DNA of 64,000 nt, from the NCBI RefSeq assembly GCF_009749395.1, contig NZ_WBIR01000003.1:245787-309786 (forward strand), read 5' to 3'. Under the pieces are notes generated by a model. That model worked only from the letters and a program-made list of their open reading frames with translations, was not told the DNA's origin and ran no database searches. Of the stretch, positions 31,443 to 40,702 are shown one piece after another (position 1 is the first letter of the stretch; each line of letters opens with the position of its first letter). Origin of the DNA: Agromyces salentinus (GTDB taxonomy: Bacteria; Actinomycetota; Actinomycetes; Actinomycetales; Microbacteriaceae). The translations under genes and the position numbers were made by a program.

Positions 31443-32528
31443 GTGCGCTCAGTCATCATCCTCGGCTCCACCGGTTCGATCGGCACCCAGGCCCTCGACG
31501 TCATCCGTGCGAATCCCCGGCGATTCGAGGTGGTCGGCCTCGCGGTCGGCTCGAATCGCGCCGAGCTCGAGGCGCAGGCCGCGGAGTTCGGCGTCGAGCA
31601 CACCGCGGTCGGCATCGACGAGGCGGTGCAGCTCGTGCGCGACGTCGACGCCGACGTCGTGCTGAACGGCATCACGGGTTCGGTGGGCCTCGGGCCGACG
31701 ATCGCGACGCTCGAGCGCGGCGCCACGCTCGCCCTGGCGAACAAGGAGTCGCTCATCGTGGGCGGCGACCTCGTCACCCGGCTCGCGCGACCCGGCCAGA
31801 TCGTGCCGGTCGACTCCGAGCACTCGGCCATCGCCCAGGCGCTCCGCTCCGGCACGGACGACGAGGTGCGCCGGCTCGTGCTCACCGCGTCGGGCGGCCC
31901 GTTCCGCGGCCGTCGTCGCGAGGACCTCGTGGAGGTCACGCCCGCGCAGGCCCTCGCGCACCCGACGTGGGACATGGGCCTCGTCGTCACGACGAACTCC
32001 GCGACCCTCGTCAACAAGGGCCTCGAGGTCATCGAGGCGCACCTCCTCTTCGACGTGCCCTACGACCGGATCGACGTGACGGTCCACCCGCAGTCGATCG
32101 TGCATTCGATGGTCGAGTTCGTCGACGGATCCACCATCGCGCAGGCCTCGCCGCCGGACATGCGCCTGCCCATCTCGCTCGGCCTCGACTGGCCGAACCG
32201 CGTCGCGGCGGTCGGGCGCCCGCTCGACTGGACGGTCGCCTCCTCCTGGACCTTCGAGCCACTGGACCACGAGGCCTTCCCCGCCGTGTCGCTCGCGAAG
32301 CAGGTCGGCCGCGCGGGCGGCGACTACCCGGCCGTGTTCAACGCGGCCAACGAGGAGGCGGTGGCCGCCTTCCACGCCGGGCGCATCGGGTTCCTCGACA
32401 TCGTCGACACCGTGCGGGCGGTCGTCGAGGCGCACGAGTCGCCAGAACGGGCCGTCACGGTGGCCTCGCTCGCGGAGTCCGAGCGGCTCGCGCGCGCCGC
32501 CGCGAACGCGCGCATCGCGAAGGGCTGA
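31443..32528 (+). CDS. dxr: 1-deoxy-D-xylulose 5-phosphate reductoisomerase
   Basis: 361 residues. The NADPH-binding [14 protein letters not shown] is at 8-21; [17 protein letters not shown] (metal-binding Asp and Glu), ASGGPFRGR and [16 protein letters not shown] are all present, with [12 protein letters not shown] later. It makes 2-C-methylerythritol 4-phosphate, the committed step of the non-mevalonate isoprenoid route. In actinobacteria it is normally followed by the site-2 protease and ispG. Here the protease follows after a 156-base spacer with tandem repeats, while ispG is displaced to 42.9 kb. Confidence 0.97.
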   Translation: MRSVIILGSTGSIGTQALDVIRANPRRFEVVGLAVGSNRAELEAQAAEFGVEHTAVGIDEAVQLVRDVDADVVLNGITGSVGLGPTIATLERGATLALANKESLIVGGDLVTRLARPGQIVPVDSEHSAIAQALRSGTDDEVRRLVLTASGGPFRGRRREDLVEVTPAQALAHPTWDMGLVVTTNSATLVNKGLEVIEAHLLFDVPYDRIDVTVHPQSIVHSMVEFVDGSTIAQASPPDMRLPISLGLDWPNRVAAVGRPLDWTVASSWTFEPLDHEAFPAVSLAKQVGRAGGDYPAVFNAANEEAVAAFHAGRIGFLDIVDTVRAVVEAHESPERAVTVASLAESERLARAAANARIAKG

Positions 32529-32560
32529 CCCCGGCACGGCCGGCGCCCGCGCGGCGGCGG

Positions 32561-32623
32561 CTCGCGGCATCCGCCGCCGGCATCGCTCGCGGCATCCGCC
32601 GCCGGCATCGCTCGCGGCATCCG
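32561..32623. repeat. 25-bp tandem repeat, about 2.5 copies
   Basis: Units at 32561-32585 and 32586-32610 are identical; a partial third unit covers 32611-32623. Each unit begins CTCGCGGCATCCG and ends GCCGGCATCG, so each carries one GGCATCC heptamer. The array fills the dxr to rip1 spacer. Confidence 0.9.
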
Positions 32624-32672
32624 GTCGCTCGGGCTCCCAGCCGAGCGTCAGCGGACGCAAAGGCTTCGGCAG

Positions 32673-32678
32673 TACGCT
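32673..32678 (+). promoter_or_regulatory. Leaderless -10 box for rip1
   Basis: TACGCT ends 6 bases before the GTG at 32685, so the protease gene probably has its own leaderless promoter after the tandem repeats. Confidence 0.6.
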
Positions 32679-32684
32679 CATCGG

Positions 32685-34010
32685 GTGCAATCCGTGCTCC
32701 CGTTCATCCTCGGCGTGGTCGTCGTCGTCATCGGCCTCGCCGTGTCCATCGCGCTGCACGAGATCGGTCACCTGGTTCCCGCGAAGCTCTTCGGCGTCAA
32801 GGTCACGCAGTACATGATCGGCTTCGGCCCGACGCTGTGGTCCAGGCGGCGGGGCGAGACCGAGTACGGCGTCAAGGCGATCCCGCTCGGCGGCTACATC
32901 TCGATGATCGGCATGTTCCCGCCGGCCAAGGGCGAGCAGGTGCACGCCGACTCGACCGGGTTCTTCAAGGGCCTCGTCCAGGACGCCCGCGACTCGAGCC
33001 AGGAGTCCATCACGCCGGGCGACGAGCAGCGGGCCTTCTACCTGCTCCCGGTCTGGAAGCGCATCATCATCATGTTCGGCGGTCCGTTCATGAACCTCGT
33101 GCTCGCGGTCGTGCTGTTCGGCGTGCTGCTGATGGGCTTCGGCGTGGCGCAGTCGACGACCACCGTCGCCTCGGTGAACGCCTGCGTGCTCCCCGCGACG
33201 AGCGAGCGGCAGACCTGCGAGTCCGGGGATCCCGCCGCGCCCGGCGCCGAGGCCGGGCTGAAGCCGGGCGACACGATCGTCTCCATCGACGGCGAGCCGG
33301 TCACGTCCTGGGAGCAGTCGACGGCGATCATCCGCGGCAACCCGGGCGAGGCGCTCGCCGTCGTCATCGAGCGAGGCGGTGACGAGCAGACGCTCACCGT
33401 GACCCCCGCGCTCAGCGAGCGGTACGTGGTCGGCGACGACGGCAAGGTGGTGACGGATGACGCGGGCGAGCCCGTGACCGTCGACGTCGGGTTCGTCGGC
33501 ATCGGCCCGACCGTCGCGCGCGTCCAGCAGCCCGCGACCGCGGTGCTCCCGGCCATCGGCGAGAACATCGCCGGCGTCGCGGGCATCATCGTGAACCTGC
33601 CGCAGCGCATGATCGACGTGGCGAACGCGGCGTTCGGTCCCGAGGAGCGCGACCCCAACGGCCCGCTGAGCGTGGTCGGCGTCGGCCGGGTCGCCGGCGA
33701 GGTCGCGGCCACCGACCAGCTCGCGAGCGTCGACAAGGTGGCCGGGCTCATCGGCATCCTCGGCTCGCTCAACATCGCCCTCTTCGTGTTCAACCTGGTG
33801 CCGCTGCTGCCGCTCGACGGCGGCCACATCGCGGGGGCGCTCTGGGAGGCGATCCGGCGAGGCTTCGCGAAGCTCTTCGGGCGGCCCGACCCGGGGCCCG
33901 TCGACATGGCCAAGCTCATGCCGCTCACCCTGGGCGTCGTGGTGATCCTCGGCGCGATGAGCGCGCTGCTCATCTACGCCGACCTCGTGAAGCCGGTGCA
34001 GCTGTTCTGA
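32685..34010 (+). CDS. Site-2 (RseP/Rip1-type) intramembrane zinc metalloprotease
   Basis: 441 residues. The zinc motif HEIGH gives H25, E26 and H29 in the first membrane helix; the third ligand is D378 in NLVPLLPLDGG. A PDZ domain lies at about 170-240 (AGLKPGDTIVSIDGEPVTSW). Membrane helices lie at the N-terminus, at about 130-155 and at the C-terminus. Such proteases cleave membrane anti-sigma factors and cell-division proteins in actinobacteria. It is the usual partner of dxr and ispG. A long acidic insert after residue 90 (DSSQESITPGDEQ) is common in actinobacterial members. Confidence 0.95.
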   Translation: MQSVLPFILGVVVVVIGLAVSIALHEIGHLVPAKLFGVKVTQYMIGFGPTLWSRRRGETEYGVKAIPLGGYISMIGMFPPAKGEQVHADSTGFFKGLVQDARDSSQESITPGDEQRAFYLLPVWKRIIIMFGGPFMNLVLAVVLFGVLLMGFGVAQSTTTVASVNACVLPATSERQTCESGDPAAPGAEAGLKPGDTIVSIDGEPVTSWEQSTAIIRGNPGEALAVVIERGGDEQTLTVTPALSERYVVGDDGKVVTDDAGEPVTVDVGFVGIGPTVARVQQPATAVLPAIGENIAGVAGIIVNLPQRMIDVANAAFGPEERDPNGPLSVVGVGRVAGEVAATDQLASVDKVAGLIGILGSLNIALFVFNLVPLLPLDGGHIAGALWEAIRRGFAKLFGRPDPGPVDMAKLMPLTLGVVVILGAMSALLIYADLVKPVQLF

Positions 34011-34050
34011 TCCTGCCGTCGCCCTCCTCCGCCGCCGGACCGGTGGCCCC

Positions 34051-34068
34051 GTACTCCCGTGGGAGTAC
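34051..34068. promoter_or_regulatory. Perfect palindrome upstream of the two-component system
   Basis: GTACTCCC (34051-34058) and GGGAGTAC (34061-34068) form a perfect 8-base dyad around GT. The dyad centre lies about 55 bases before the leaderless -10 box of the histidine kinase gene, a typical site for a NarL/LuxR-type activator. Autoregulation is an inference. Confidence 0.55.
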
Positions 34069-34113
34069 CCCATGAGGCGCCCGGCGGAGGATTCGCGGCG
34101 CGGCCGCCCTCGG

Positions 34114-34119
34114 TACGCT
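34114..34119 (+). promoter_or_regulatory. Leaderless -10 box for the histidine kinase gene
   Basis: TACGCT ends 6 bases before ATG 34126. Confidence 0.6.
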
Positions 34120-34125
34120 TCGGGG

Positions 34126-35334
34126 ATGCATGCGCCGCCCTGGGAGGTCCGATCCGGATGGGACGGACGTCCGGGCGTCGACGGCCGACCCGGTGACGAG
34201 TGGGGCGGCGAGCGATTCCGGCCGCCCGCGGCGTTCCGGCTCCTCGCGCCCGTCGTCATCTCCCTGCTCGTGCAGGTGCCTGCGGCCATCGGCATCGCGA
34301 TCTGGTCGGATGCCGGGTGGCCGGCCGGCCTCGGCCAGGTGCTGCTGGCCGCGATCGGCCCCCTCGCGCTCCTCACGATCCGACGGTGGCCGGGGCCGAC
34401 CGTGGCCTTCGTCTCGCTCGCGGCACTCGCCGACCTGCTCCTGACGCCCGACGCCGGACCTCCGTACGTCGCCCTCGCCTTCGCGATCGTGATCGCCGTC
34501 GCCCACGGCGCGACGGTGTGGGCCGCGAGCTCGGTGGTCGCCGCCTGGATCGCGGCCGTGGTGCTCATCACCGCCTGGGGGCAGCCGTGGCATCCGTTCC
34601 GGGCCGCGGTCACGACCCTCGCGCTCGCGTTCTGCTTCGGCATCGGCGCGTTCGTGCGCACCCGCGCCGCGCGCATGCGTCAGGTCCGGGCCGAAGCCCT
34701 GGCGCGCCGGCAGAGCGCCGAGGAGCGCGAGCGCGTGCGCATCGCGCGCGAACTGCACGACGTCATCGGCCACGCCCTCTCGCAGATCAACGTGCAGGCC
34801 AGCGTCGGACTGCACCTCATGGACCGCGACGCCGAGCAGGCCAGGACCGCGCTCGCGAACATCAAGGCCACGTCGAAGACCGCGCTCGAGGAGGTCCGCA
34901 GCGTGCTCGGGGCGATCCGCACGGATGCCGACGCGCCGTTGTCGCCCCAGGCGGAGCTGGCCGAGCTGCCCCGCCTCATCGCCGGCGTGGCGAGCCCCGA
35001 CCTCGAGGTGCGGCTCGACGACCGGCTCGACGGCGATGCGCCGGGTCGGGCCGCCCAGTTCGCGGCCTACCGCATCGCGCAGGAGGCCCTGACGAACGTG
35101 GTGCGTCACTCCGGAGCGACGCACGCCGTGGTCACGGTCGCGCGCGACGGCGATGCACTGCACCTGACCGTCGACGACGACGGCGCGGGTACGGCCGAGG
35201 CATCCGTCGACGGCAGCGGCATCCTCGGCATGCGGGAGCGCGCGACGCTCCTCGGCGGCTCGGTGCGGCTCCTGGCTCGGCCGGAGGGCGGCACGAGGGT
35301 CGAGGCCAGGCTGCCATGGAGGGCGACGCCGTGA
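34126..35334 (+). CDS. NarL-type sensor histidine kinase
   Basis: 402 residues. After a 30-residue polar start there are five or six membrane helices (about 36-185) with very short loops, so it likely senses a membrane state rather than a soluble ligand. The HisKA_3 phosphoacceptor is H211 in ARELHDVIGHALS. The catalytic domain has AAYRIAQEALTNVVRHS (N box), DDDGAG (G1) and GILGMRERATLLGG (G2). This is the DesK/LiaS class. The stop overlaps the response regulator start by 4 bases (GTGA 35331-35334). Confidence 0.93.
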   Translation: MHAPPWEVRSGWDGRPGVDGRPGDEWGGERFRPPAAFRLLAPVVISLLVQVPAAIGIAIWSDAGWPAGLGQVLLAAIGPLALLTIRRWPGPTVAFVSLAALADLLLTPDAGPPYVALAFAIVIAVAHGATVWAASSVVAAWIAAVVLITAWGQPWHPFRAAVTTLALAFCFGIGAFVRTRAARMRQVRAEALARRQSAEERERVRIARELHDVIGHALSQINVQASVGLHLMDRDAEQARTALANIKATSKTALEEVRSVLGAIRTDADAPLSPQAELAELPRLIAGVASPDLEVRLDDRLDGDAPGRAAQFAAYRIAQEALTNVVRHSGATHAVVTVARDGDALHLTVDDDGAGTAEASVDGSGILGMRERATLLGGSVRLLARPEGGTRVEARLPWRATP

Positions 35335-35993
35335 TCCGCGTCGCGCTGGCCGACGACCAGCTCCTCGTGCGTGCGGGCTTCCGTGCGCTGCTCCAGGCCG
35401 AGCCCGACGTCGAGGTCGTCGGCGAGGCCTCGACCGGTGCGGAGCTGCTCGAGCTCGTGCGGCGGCATCCGGTCGACGTGGTGCTCATGGACATCCGCAT
35501 GCCCGACGGCGACGGGCTCTGGGCGACGGAGCAGATCGCGGCCGACCCCGCCCTCGCGGGCGTCCGCGTCGTGATCGTGACCACGTTCGAGCTCGACGAG
35601 TACGTGGCGCGGGCGGTGCGCGCCGGCGCGAGCGGGTTCCTCGTGAAGGACACCGAGCCGGTCGACCTCATCCGAGCGGTGCGCGTGGTCGCGAGCGGAG
35701 ACGCGCTGCTCTCGCCGGGGGTCACGAAGCGCCTGCTCGAGCGCATGGCCACGGGCCTCCGCGACGCGCCCGACGCCGAACGCCTCGCGGCGCTCACCGA
35801 GCGCGAGCGCGAGGTGCTCCGGCTCGTCGGGCAGGGGCTGACGAACGACGAGGTCGCGCGGGAATTGGTGCTCTCCCCGCTCACCGCGAAGACCCACGTG
35901 TCCCGCATCATGGCCAAGCTGCACGCGCGCGACCGGGTCCACCTCGTCGTCGTCGCCTACGAGTCGGGACTCGTCGCGCCGGGTTGGCGGTAG
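35331..35993 (+). CDS. NarL/LuxR-type response regulator
   Basis: 220 residues from GTG 35331. Receiver domain: acidic pair D8/D9, phosphoacceptor D54 in VLMDIRMPDGDG, TTF switch Thr and GFLVKD lysine. The C-terminal LuxR helix-turn-helix begins LTEREREVLRLVGQGLTNDE and ends about 15 residues before the C-terminus. It is the cognate partner of the preceding kinase. The start is chosen because GGAGG at 35318-35322 lies 8 bases away; ATG 35316 would add five residues. A likely target is the palindrome at 34051-34068. Confidence 0.94.
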   Translation: MIRVALADDQLLVRAGFRALLQAEPDVEVVGEASTGAELLELVRRHPVDVVLMDIRMPDGDGLWATEQIAADPALAGVRVVIVTTFELDEYVARAVRAGASGFLVKDTEPVDLIRAVRVVASGDALLSPGVTKRLLERMATGLRDAPDAERLAALTEREREVLRLVGQGLTNDEVARELVLSPLTAKTHVSRIMAKLHARDRVHLVVVAYESGLVAPGWR

Positions 35994-36125
35994 GGGCGAA
36001 CGGGCCGGCTGCGCCCGGGGGAGCAGGCGAAGTGCCTCCCGTCGGCGGATTCGCGGATGCCGCGCGCTGGCGAGACTCGAGATCGACGACCTGAAGCGCA
36101 GGTCGCACGATCAAGGGAACACGCC

Positions 36126-36443
36126 ATGCTCACCACCCTCGCCACCGCAGCAACCGTGGCCGCCCACGCCGGACCCTGGGCGGCCGGCTTCGGCTGGGTC
36201 TTCTTCCTCATCCCGCTGTTCTGGCTGCTCGTCATCGGGCTCGTGATCTTCGGCGTCAGCCGCAGGCACCGGGCGTGGGCCGCGGCCGGCTACGCCCCGG
36301 GCGGATACGGGCCTGGTGCACCGTGGGCGCGCGGCGCCTCCGCCGAGTCCACGCTCGCCGAGCGCTTCGCGAAGGGCGACATCGACGAGCTCGAGTACCG
36401 GGCGCGTCTGGAGGTGCTTCGCGCGAACCGGCCGAACGGCTGA
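36126..36443 (+). CDS. Small membrane protein with C-terminal SHOCT domain
   Basis: 105 residues. One membrane helix lies at about 19-44 (FGWVFFLIPLFWLLVIGLV). The C-terminal SHOCT motif reads LAERFAKGDIDELEYRARLEVL. SHOCT segments are short oligomerisation or interaction modules, often in stress-related membrane proteins. It lies 130 bases after the response regulator on the same strand and could be in its regulon. Function is otherwise unknown. Confidence 0.8.
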   Translation: MLTTLATAATVAAHAGPWAAGFGWVFFLIPLFWLLVIGLVIFGVSRRHRAWAAAGYAPGGYGPGAPWARGASAESTLAERFAKGDIDELEYRARLEVLRANRPNG

Positions 36444-36468
36444 TCGGCTGATCGGGCGTCGGCATGAG

Positions 36469-36500
36469 CGAGGGGCGGATGCCGCGGCATCCGCCCCTCG
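36469..36500. terminator. Perfect 32-bp palindrome with inverted GGATGCC pair
   Basis: CGAGGGGCGGATGCCG is followed directly by its own reverse complement. It lies between the convergent SHOCT and LtrA genes and probably ends both transcripts. Confidence 0.75.
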
Positions 36501-36513
36501 TCGCGTTCGCGGG

Positions 36514-37767
36514 TCAGGCCAGGGCGCGCTCCAGCGCGGCGGCCTGATGGCGGTGCCCGACGGTCTCGTAGCCGACCACGACGACGAACGGCGAGGCCGC
36601 CGTGATGAGCAGCCCCACCCCGAAGCTCGCGCCGGCCGCGACCGCCACGACGGCCAGCGCGAGCGCCACGAGGCTGCCGAGGAAGAGCCAGACGTGGAAC
36701 GGGTCGAACTGCCGGAGCAGCAACGAGTAGACCGTGAAGAGCGCGACGAGGAAGATGCCGACCGGCACGACGACGGTGAGCAGCGCCGGCACGATGCCGA
36801 TATGCGCGACGCCCTCGATCTCGTAGGCCGCCACGTGCAGTCCCGCGCCGGTCGCCGCGAGCGCGAAGAAGATGAAGTAGTGCAGGTACCCCCAGACGAA
36901 GCCGCGTTCGCGGAACCGGGTGAGCACCTTGTCCGAGGGCATCGTGAAGTACGCCCACCAGAGCCCGAACACGAGTGCGGTGCCCGCGAACGCGAGGGTC
37001 ACGGCCTCGACCGACCACTCCTGCTTCTCGATCACCGCGGAGACGGCGAGGATCGTGCCGAGCACGACCTCGCCGAGCGTGATGATGACGAGGAGCCCGT
37101 AGCGCTCGGCGATGTGGTGCGCATGCCACGGGGTCCCGCCCTCCGGTCCGTGCTCCGCGACATAGGGGCCGACGAGCTCGAGGATCACCAGCACCAGGGT
37201 GAAGGCGAGCGCGGGCGCCACGGGCAGGTTGACGACGAGCAGCACGAGCCATCCGACCTGGGTGATCGACACGAACCAGACGTAGGTGAGCGCGGTGCGC
37301 CGCCGCGTCGGATCGTGCTTGGCCGCGCGCAGCCACAGCGCGACCGTCGCCACGCGCATGACCACGTAGCCGGCGATCACGATGCCGTTGTCGACGTGGT
37401 GGCCCTCGTCGAGCGACGTGAACAACTGCGGGAGGCCGAGGGCGAGGACGAGCACGCCGAGCATCTCGACCATCGTCGCCACGCGGAAGAACACGTCGTC
37501 GTTGTCGTAGGCGGACGCGAGCCAGGAGTAGTTGATCCAGGCCCACCAGATCGCGAACACGGCGAAGGCGAACCCGCCGATGGCCGGTGCCCAGTGCCCG
37601 AGTTCGAGCAGGTGCGCCGTCTGGGCGCCCGCCTGGCTGAACGCGACGACGAACATGAGGTCGAAGAGGAGCTCGAGCGGGGTCGCCGCACGATGCGGCT
37701 CGTCGGGGTCGCGGCCGGTCATGCGTCGGAGCCGGTGGTCGAGCGGGGGATGGGCGGTCGAGCTCAT
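36514..37767 (-). CDS. Low temperature requirement protein A (LtrA) family membrane protein
   Basis: 417 residues with about eleven or twelve membrane helices. The LtrA signature PLELLFDLMFVVAFSQ is at about 30-45, followed by FAIWWAWINYSWLASAYDNDD. The HIAERYGLLVIITLGEVVLG segment near the middle is also typical. The family is named after a Listeria cold-growth locus; its molecular role is not known. The start is ATG 37765-37767; a CACGAT box 6 bases upstream may give a leaderless transcript. Confidence 0.9.
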   Translation of the reverse strand: MSSTAHPPLDHRLRRMTGRDPDEPHRAATPLELLFDLMFVVAFSQAGAQTAHLLELGHWAPAIGGFAFAVFAIWWAWINYSWLASAYDNDDVFFRVATMVEMLGVLVLALGLPQLFTSLDEGHHVDNGIVIAGYVVMRVATVALWLRAAKHDPTRRRTALTYVWFVSITQVGWLVLLVVNLPVAPALAFTLVLVILELVGPYVAEHGPEGGTPWHAHHIAERYGLLVIITLGEVVLGTILAVSAVIEKQEWSVEAVTLAFAGTALVFGLWWAYFTMPSDKVLTRFRERGFVWGYLHYFIFFALAATGAGLHVAAYEIEGVAHIGIVPALLTVVVPVGIFLVALFTVYSLLLRQFDPFHVWLFLGSLVALALAVVAVAAGASFGVGLLITAASPFVVVVGYETVGHRHQAAALERALA

Positions 37768-37809
37768 GGCGACATCGTGGCACACGCCGCGTCGACGGCG
37801 AAGGCGGCG

Positions 37810-37841
37810 GAGACGGCGGATGCCGCGGCATCCGCCGTCTC
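37810..37841 (-). terminator. Perfect 32-bp palindrome with inverted GGATGCC pair
   Basis: GAGACGGCGGATGCCG is followed directly by its reverse complement. It lies 30 bases after the thiolase stop and before the LtrA gene, both on the minus strand, so it probably separates the two units. Confidence 0.75.
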
Positions 37842-37871
37842 GATGGTCCGGGCCCGCTCGGGGCGGTCGAA

Positions 37872-39056
37872 TCAGCGCGTCAGCAGGAGCGCCTCGCCCT
37901 GGCCGCCGCCACCGCAGAGCGCGACCGCGGCCCGGCCGCCGCCACGACGGGAGAGCTCGAGGGCCGCGTGCAGGGCGAGGCGCGCGCCCGAGGCCCCGAT
38001 CGGGTGGCCGAGCGCGATGGCTCCGCCGTGCACGTTGACCTTCTCGGCGTCGAGGCCGAGATCGCGCATCGACTGCAGCGAGACCGCGGCGAAGGCCTCG
38101 TTGATCTCCACCAGGTCGAGGTCGGATGCCGCGAGCCCGGCCTTCTCCAGCGCCGCCGCGATCGCGTTCGACGGCTGCGAGTGCAGCGAGTTGTCGGGGC
38201 CGGCGACCTGCCCCGACTCGCCGACGAGCACGAGCCAGGGGAGACCCCGCGACTCCGCCCACTCGCGGCTCGCCACCACGACGGCGGCGGCCCCGTCGGA
38301 GATCGGCGAGGAGTTCCCTGCCGTGATCGTGCCGCCCTCGCTGAAGGCGGGGCGGAGACGCCCGAGCACCTCGGCGGTCGAGTCCGGACGCACGCCCTCG
38401 TCGCTGCCGACGACGATCGGCTCGCCCTTGCGCTGCGGCACCTCGACGGGCACGATCTCGTCGTCGAAGAGGCCCTGTGCCGCGGCCGCGCCGGCGCGCA
38501 CGTGGGATGCGGCCGCGATCTCGTCCTGCTCGGCCCGCGTCAGGTCGAGGCGGCCGTTGACCCGCTCGGTGGAGGCCCCCATCGATTCGTGGTCGAAGGC
38601 GTCGGTGAGCCCGTCGTGCGCGGCATGGTCGAGCATCTCGACGCTGCCGTAGGTCCAGCCCTTGCGTGATCCGGGCAGTACGAGCGGCGCCTGCGTCATC
38701 GACTCCTGACCGCCGGCGACCACGACGGATGCCTCGCCCAGGCGGATCATCCGCGCGGCATCCGTGATCGCGGCCAGGCCCGACAGGCAGACCTTGTTGA
38801 TCGTGACGGCGGGGACCCGCCAGGGGATGCCCGCGGCGACGGCGGTCTGCTTCGCCGGATTCTGCCCGGCGCCGGCCTGGAGGACCTGGCCCAGGATGAC
38901 CTGGTCGACGTCGTCGGGGGAGACGCCGGCCCTCTCGAGGGCGCCGCGCACCGCGACGGCCCCGAGGTCGACCGCCGACCGGGTCGCGAGGTTGCCGCTG
39001 ATGCGGCCGAACGGCGTGCGGGCGCCGGCGATGATGACGACATCGGTGGGGGACAT
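37872..39056 (-). CDS. Acetyl-CoA acetyltransferase (thiolase)
   Basis: 394 residues. Catalytic C90 in NKVCLSGL, H351 in ALGHPIGASG and C381 in ALCGGGGQG are intact. VEINEAFAAVSLQ is the expected NEAF motif. It cleaves acetoacetyl-CoA to two acetyl-CoA or runs the reverse reaction. It is divergent from a two-subunit CoA-transferase, so together they would convert acetoacetate to acetyl-CoA. A beta-ketoadipyl-CoA thiolase role is also possible. The start ATG is preceded by AAGGAG on the minus strand. Confidence 0.92.
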   Translation of the reverse strand: MSPTDVVIIAGARTPFGRISGNLATRSAVDLGAVAVRGALERAGVSPDDVDQVILGQVLQAGAGQNPAKQTAVAAGIPWRVPAVTINKVCLSGLAAITDAARMIRLGEASVVVAGGQESMTQAPLVLPGSRKGWTYGSVEMLDHAAHDGLTDAFDHESMGASTERVNGRLDLTRAEQDEIAAASHVRAGAAAAQGLFDDEIVPVEVPQRKGEPIVVGSDEGVRPDSTAEVLGRLRPAFSEGGTITAGNSSPISDGAAAVVVASREWAESRGLPWLVLVGESGQVAGPDNSLHSQPSNAIAAALEKAGLAASDLDLVEINEAFAAVSLQSMRDLGLDAEKVNVHGGAIALGHPIGASGARLALHAALELSRRGGGRAAVALCGGGGQGEALLLTR

Positions 39057-39183
39057 CCGTGGACTCCTTCGTCGGGGTTGGTTGTGCGCTGGTTCCATCC
39101 TACGATTCGGTTAGGGAGCATTCACCGGATTCACGAAGTCCGAGGTGCGCATCCCGTCATCGAGTCGACGAGGAGGTCGTGAC
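39057..39183. promoter_or_regulatory. Divergent control region between thiolase and CoA-transferase genes
   Basis: The A/T-richest part is 39100-39140. It contains GATTCGGT and ACCGGATTC, an imperfect inverted repeat that could be an operator. No regulator gene is adjacent, so nothing firmer can be said. Confidence 0.35.
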
Positions 39184-39957
39184 ATGGCACTCGACAAGGT
39201 CAGGAGCAGTGCGGCGGAGGCGGTCGCCGACGTCCCGCGGGGCGCGAGCCTCGCCGTCGGGGGATTCGGGCTCTGCGGCATCCCGATGGTGCTGATCGAC
39301 GCGCTGCTGGAGCGCGGTGTCGACGAGCTGAGCGTCGTGAGCAACAACTGCGGTGTCGACGACTGGGGCCTCGGGGTCCTGCTGGCGGCGGGTCGGATCC
39401 GGAAGATGACCTCCTCGTACGTCGGGGAGAACCGGGAGTTCGCCCGGCAGTACCTCTCGGGCGAGCTCGAACTCGAGCTGACGCCCCAGGGCACGCTCGC
39501 CGAGAAGCTCCGCGCCGGCGGCAGCGGCATCGCCGCGTTCTTCACCCAGACCGGGGTCGGCACGCAGGTCGCCGACGGTGGACTGCCGCAGCGGTACGCG
39601 GCCGACGGGTCCGTCGCGCTCGCCAGCCCGCCGAAGCCCGTGCAGACCTTCCGGGTCGCCGGACGCGAGCGCGAGTTCGTGCTCGAGGAGGCCATCACGA
39701 CCGACTTCGCCCTCGTGCACGCGCTCCGCGGCGACCGTCACGGCAACCTCGTGTTCGACAAGTCGGCGCGCAACTTCTCGCCGCTCGCGGCGATGGCCGG
39801 GCGCGTGTGCATCGCCCAGGTCGAGCACCTCGTGGAGCCGGGCGAACTGGATCCCGACGCCGTGCACCTGCCGGGCGTCTTCGTCGACCGCATCGTCGTG
39901 GTCGGGCCAGGGGTCGAGAAGCGCATCGAACGCCGCACCGTGCGAGAGGAGGCCTGA
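39184..39957 (+). CDS. 3-oxoacid CoA-transferase, subunit A
   Basis: 257 residues. The family I CoA-transferase alpha-subunit pattern is clear: [62 protein letters not shown] and GVFVDRI near the end. With subunit B it transfers CoA from succinyl-CoA to a 3-oxoacid such as acetoacetate or beta-ketoadipate. The start ATG is preceded by AGGAGG at about 39169-39174. Subunit B starts 1 base after the stop. Confidence 0.93.
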   Translation: MALDKVRSSAAEAVADVPRGASLAVGGFGLCGIPMVLIDALLERGVDELSVVSNNCGVDDWGLGVLLAAGRIRKMTSSYVGENREFARQYLSGELELELTPQGTLAEKLRAGGSGIAAFFTQTGVGTQVADGGLPQRYAADGSVALASPPKPVQTFRVAGREREFVLEEAITTDFALVHALRGDRHGNLVFDKSARNFSPLAAMAGRVCIAQVEHLVEPGELDPDAVHLPGVFVDRIVVVGPGVEKRIERRTVREEA

Positions 39958-39958
39958 G

Positions 39959-40594
39959 ATGGCGCTGACGAGGCTCGAGATGGCCGCCCGCGCGGCCGAG
40001 GAGCTCGCCGACGGTTCCTACGTGAACCTCGGGATCGGGCTCCCGACCCTGGTGCCGAACCACGTGCCCGAGGGCGTGACCGTCGTGCTGCAATCCGAGA
40101 ACGGCATCCTGGGCGTCGGGCCGTACCCGCGCGAGTCCGAGGTCGACCCCGACCTCATCAATGCCGGCAAGGAGACCGTGACCGTGCTGCCGGGGGCCGC
40201 CTACTTCGACTCGGCGACGAGCTTCGGCATGATCCGGGGCGGCAAGATCGACGCCGCGATCCTCGGCGCGATGCAGGTCTCCGCCACCGGCGACCTCGCC
40301 AACTGGATGATCCCCGGCAAGATGGTCAAGGGCCCGGGCGGCGCGATGGACCTCGTCCACGGAGCACGCCGCGTCATCGTGCTCATGGAGCACGTGGCCA
40401 AGGACGGCACTCCGAAGATCGTGCGCGAGTGCTCGCTGCCGCTGACCGGCCGCGGCGTCGTCGACCGCATCGTCACCGACCTCGCGGTCATCGACGTGAC
40501 GCCGGAGGGGCTCCGCCTCGTCGAGTGCGCGCCGGGCGTGAGCGTCGACGAGGTGATCGCGGCGACCGAGCCGCCGTTGCTGGTCGGCGCCTGA
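39959..40594 (+). CDS. 3-oxoacid CoA-transferase, subunit B
   Basis: 211 residues. The catalytic glutamate that forms the thioester is E47 in [31 protein letters not shown] and [18 protein letters not shown] are standard beta-subunit motifs. It forms a heterodimer or heterotetramer with the preceding subunit. No aromatic ring-cleavage genes are nearby, so acetoacetate (SCOT) rather than beta-ketoadipate (PcaIJ) is slightly favoured, but this is not settled by sequence. Confidence 0.93.
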   Translation: MALTRLEMAARAAEELADGSYVNLGIGLPTLVPNHVPEGVTVVLQSENGILGVGPYPRESEVDPDLINAGKETVTVLPGAAYFDSATSFGMIRGGKIDAAILGAMQVSATGDLANWMIPGKMVKGPGGAMDLVHGARRVIVLMEHVAKDGTPKIVRECSLPLTGRGVVDRIVTDLAVIDVTPEGLRLVECAPGVSVDEVIAATEPPLLVGA

Positions 40595-40702
40595 CCCGGG
40601 TTCGTTACCGGATCGTCGCCTCCGAAGCTTCCCGACCGGCCCGTGCCGCTGGGAGGATCTGGGCAGTGGCGTCGGATGCCACCACGGAAGGAACGGTGCC
40701 CG

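Noticed and set aside
32561..32623. Short direct repeats considered as a CRISPR array
   Set aside because: Units are back to back with no spacers and no cas genes are present.
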